NCBI GenBank assembly: GCA_034096865.1
Contig: JAWQFJ010016338.1
Span: forward strand, 60,001-80,000
Reading direction: 5' to 3'
Length of the DNA stretch: 20,000 bases
Origin: Theodoxus fluviatilis
Lineage: Eukaryota; Mollusca; Gastropoda; Cycloneritida; Neritidae
Each line of letters opens with the position of its first letter. Position 1 is the first letter of the stretch. The notes under the pieces were generated by a model. That model was not told where the DNA came from. It saw only the letters and a list, made by a program, of their open reading frames with translations, and did not search any database. Position numbers and translations under genes: made by a program. Positions 18,479-20,000 of the stretch are shown one piece after another.

Positions 18479-18560
18479 ATTGAACTACAACAATTCATGT
18501 TTTGTATAATTAAATAATTACATTGTTAACAACTGTTTATTTTTCTTTGTCTGATTGCAG

Positions 18561-18581
18561 CTGAATGATGTGAGTGTGTAA
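18561..18581 (+). CDS. Candidate second coding exon, ends in stop
   Basis: The acceptor is strong: TTTTTCTTTGTCTGATTGCAG ends at 18560. In phase with the donor at 18196, the exon reads L-N-D-V-S-V and then TAA at 18579-18581, for a 59-residue product. The transcript would continue into about 18650. No canonical AATAAA is seen before the LINE at 18726. The evidence is the phase-compatible pair of splice sites only. Confidence 0.35.
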   Translation: MNDVSV

Positions 18582-18725
18582 AATAGGATTTTATAGTAAA
18601 CAGAGAAAGAACACGCTACATTCTAAAAAGGAGTAAATACATTTACATCTGTTCTCAGTTTATTTATTTGGCATACACGCAAAAACCCAGCTCGTGACAG
18701 CTACATCCCTTGTTGTCCGGAGACT
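18582..18725. other. AT-rich flank between small gene and LINE
   Basis: There is no gene. TTTATTTATTT at 18659-18669 reads AAATAAATAAA on the minus strand and could be part of a LINE tail or a polyadenylation signal for a minus transcript. It contains no obvious target-site duplication of the LINE junction near 19320. Confidence 0.4.
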
Positions 18726-19321
18726 TGTTGTTGGCATCCGTCAGTCTCGTGAGACCATGGAGTGTGCGCCAGGCTTGGTCAGTCCGGGGTTGAGCGACAG
18801 CGTACTCTGTAGCTGTAGAGCCCGATCCTTGAGCCGCATGCTCTGTTGCACTTGTCGCAAGTGAAGTCTTGGCGTGGCTCTGTAGATGCCGACGCTATTC
18901 TCTGTCGTCTGTGTTCTCTCCTCTCCTCCCACTGCTCCCGTCTCCTCCTCTCGCTGGCCTGGATGCCAGTCTTGACGGCGTGTCTCCAGCTGTTGCGGTC
19001 AGCGGCCACCGTTTCCCAGTCTGCTGGGTTGATGCCTCCCGCCGTCATGTCACGTTTACAAACGTCCTTGTAGCGGAGGAGAGGTCTTCCTGCAGGTCTG
19101 GATTCCGTGGCGAGCTCGCAGTACAGCACATCTTTGGGTATTCGGCCGTCGTCCATCCTGCTGACGTGACCCAGCCATCTAAGTCGTCTCTGGCTGAGCA
19201 TGGCGAACATGCTGGGAATACCTGCTTGCGCCAGTACGTCCTTGTTGGGGATGCGGTCTTGCCAGCTGATGCCCAGGATCCTTCTGAGGCAGTCCGGAGG
19301 CTTGATCCCTTCAAAATCCAC
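18726..19321 (-). mobile_element. 5'-truncated LINE copy, young (element A)
   Basis: On the minus strand the coding part is followed after its stop by TGGTCTCACGAGACTGACGG and ATGCCAACAACAAG. That kind of ending (GTCTC..GAGAC dyad, GACGGATGCC, then a trinucleotide tail) is familiar to me from this LINE group. The 5' end falls at about 19300-19325, where the similarity switches to another LINE. The open frame has no breaks, so this copy is younger than its neighbour. Target-site duplications were not found. Confidence 0.75.
18779..19321 (-). CDS. LINE reverse transcriptase C-terminal fragment with Cys-finger
   Basis: The 180-residue open frame contains RRILGISWQDRIPNKDVLAQ, AGIPSMFAMLSQRRLRWLGH, VSRMDDGRIPKDVLYCELAT, RPAGRPLLRYKDVCKRDMTA and a basic Arg/Glu helix. 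It ends in CDKCNRACGSRIGLYSYRVRC. This is the region after the RT domain in a widespread animal LINE group. The final finger usually has His in the SH position. Here it is Tyr (TAC for CAC), so the finger has lost a ligand. The RT catalytic core and the endonuclease are absent through 5' truncation. It is a partial protein and not expected to be functional. Confidence 0.82.
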   Translation of the reverse strand: MDFEGIKPPDCLRRILGISWQDRIPNKDVLAQAGIPSMFAMLSQRRLRWLGHVSRMDDGRIPKDVLYCELATESRPAGRPLLRYKDVCKRDMTAGGINPADWETVAADRNSWRHAVKTGIQASERRRREQWEERREHRRQRIASASTEPRQDFTCDKCNRACGSRIGLYSYRVRCRSTPD

Positions 19322-19325
19322 CTAA

Positions 19326-20000
19326 CGTACCTCCTTAGATATGGATGTATGTGGGGTGTGATGTATTTTTCTCTTAGTTTACTGTAAACAAAGCAGTCAA
19401 ACAGAAAATGTTTTTCATCTTCCACCACATTACAATATGGGCACATACTGTTCCTCCTGTCGAAGTTATATCGCTGGTTAACTCTAAGATTATTTATTCC
19501 TAACCGGAAACGGATAGAGGTATCGCGAAACTTTTGATAGTGAAATAACTGAAATATTCTTCGAGACCAAACAGATCTTTAAAGGTAGTATTGAAAGAGA
19601 ATCTTTCACTACTTTGATTGCATGCATCCCAAGACTGACGGTAGCAGTCCTGTAGTCTCTGCCTAAGTTGCTTTGGGAAGCATTTCTCATTTCCCACTCC
19701 TCCGTTCATCCAAACATACAAATAACCATGCTTGCATAAAATATCTTTTACTAGACAGGGCCAGTTCTTACTGTCTGGAATACGCGTATGTAATAGCATC
19801 GTATATGCTTGCTTGGGAAGCTTAGTTGGGGCATTTGCATCAATCTTAGTCAGTATTTTATTACCTTAATGGTATTATTACCTTAATGGTACTATTCATT
19901 ATCATTTGGTATCTGCCTAGTTCGCCATGCATAAAATGATTGGGTGTTCTGATGTCTAAACCCAAGAATTTCTTGCTTGCAAAGGTGTGTTGTACCTTTT
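19326..20000 (-). pseudogene. Older LINE reverse transcriptase C-terminal region (element B), broken
   Basis: Starting from the right edge the minus strand reads FASKKFLGLDIRTPNHF and MHGELGRYQM. A 17-bp tandem duplication with frame loss follows (19858-19891). The reading resumes with LPKQAYTMLLHTRI, DSKNWPCLVKDILCKHGYLY, VWMNGGVGNEKCFPKQLRQR and DCYRQSWDACNQSSERF. A one-base shift near 19530 leads to TSIRFRLGINNLRVNQRYNF and MCPYCNVVEDEKHFLFDC (the Cys/His motif typical of these LINE C-termini), then KLREKYITPHI. It stops where element A begins near 19325. It covers the same region as the relic at 4902-5900 but is a different copy and subfamily. It continues beyond the window. Confidence 0.82.
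19858..19891. repeat. 17-bp tandem duplication inside LINE B
   Basis: ATTACCTTAATGGT appears at 19860-19873 and again at 19877-19890, an offset of 17. It interrupts the reverse-transcriptase reading frame between NSTIKVI and the LTKID segment. Confidence 0.9.

Overview
The window looks like accessory, repeat-dominated DNA from an invertebrate animal, most likely a mollusc (possibly a gastropod). This rests on three things: degenerate non-LTR retrotransposon (LINE) tails of a kind I recall from mollusc genomes, huge CA/GA/CAGA microsatellites and short-unit minisatellites, and predicted exons with good GT/AG splice sites. No prokaryotic gene organisation, operon, ribosome binding site or CRISPR array is visible. 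The phylum is an inference, because no housekeeping gene fixes it.

Layout. 1-1010: a 19-bp minisatellite of about 46 units that decays at its right end. 1011-2700: no recognisable gene. 2701-3513: a 16-bp minisatellite of 50.8 units. 3514-4830: no recognisable gene. 4830-5900 (minus): a decayed LINE reverse-transcriptase C-terminus ending in a 3' hairpin. 5900-7888: a nearly 2-kb compound GA/CAGA microsatellite abutting that LINE. 8353-8412 and 9172-9245: CA arrays. 9558-10190 (minus): two exons of a probable spliced, possibly broken gene, with a promoter-like cluster at 10290-10460. 10851-11037: an inverted repeat. 12202-12733: a 13-bp minisatellite of 41 units. 13862-13914: a G-run cluster. 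14655-15253: a pyrimidine tract followed by a GA/CAGA purine tract, which ends at a probable retroelement 3' end. 15941-16679: two perfect 120-bp inverted arms around a 499-bp core that holds a direct duplication. 16848-17010: tRNA-like promoter boxes, probably SINE-related. 17355-18581 (plus): a candidate small two-exon gene with CRE sites upstream, a 124-bp direct repeat in its leader and a 38-bp tandem repeat in its intron. 18726-20000 (minus): a young 5'-truncated LINE next to, and probably inserted into, an older LINE.

Almost all long open frames in the window are artefacts of tandem repeats whose unit lacks stop codons. The only sequences I treat as protein-derived are the three LINE C-termini, the minus-strand exon pair near 9.6-10.2 kb and, less securely, the small spliced frame near 18.0-18.6 kb. 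These genes do not form a visible pathway. The features most worth following up are the 120-bp perfect inverted-repeat element, the small spliced gene with its repeat-filled intron, and the microsatellite that appears to have grown inside a LINE.
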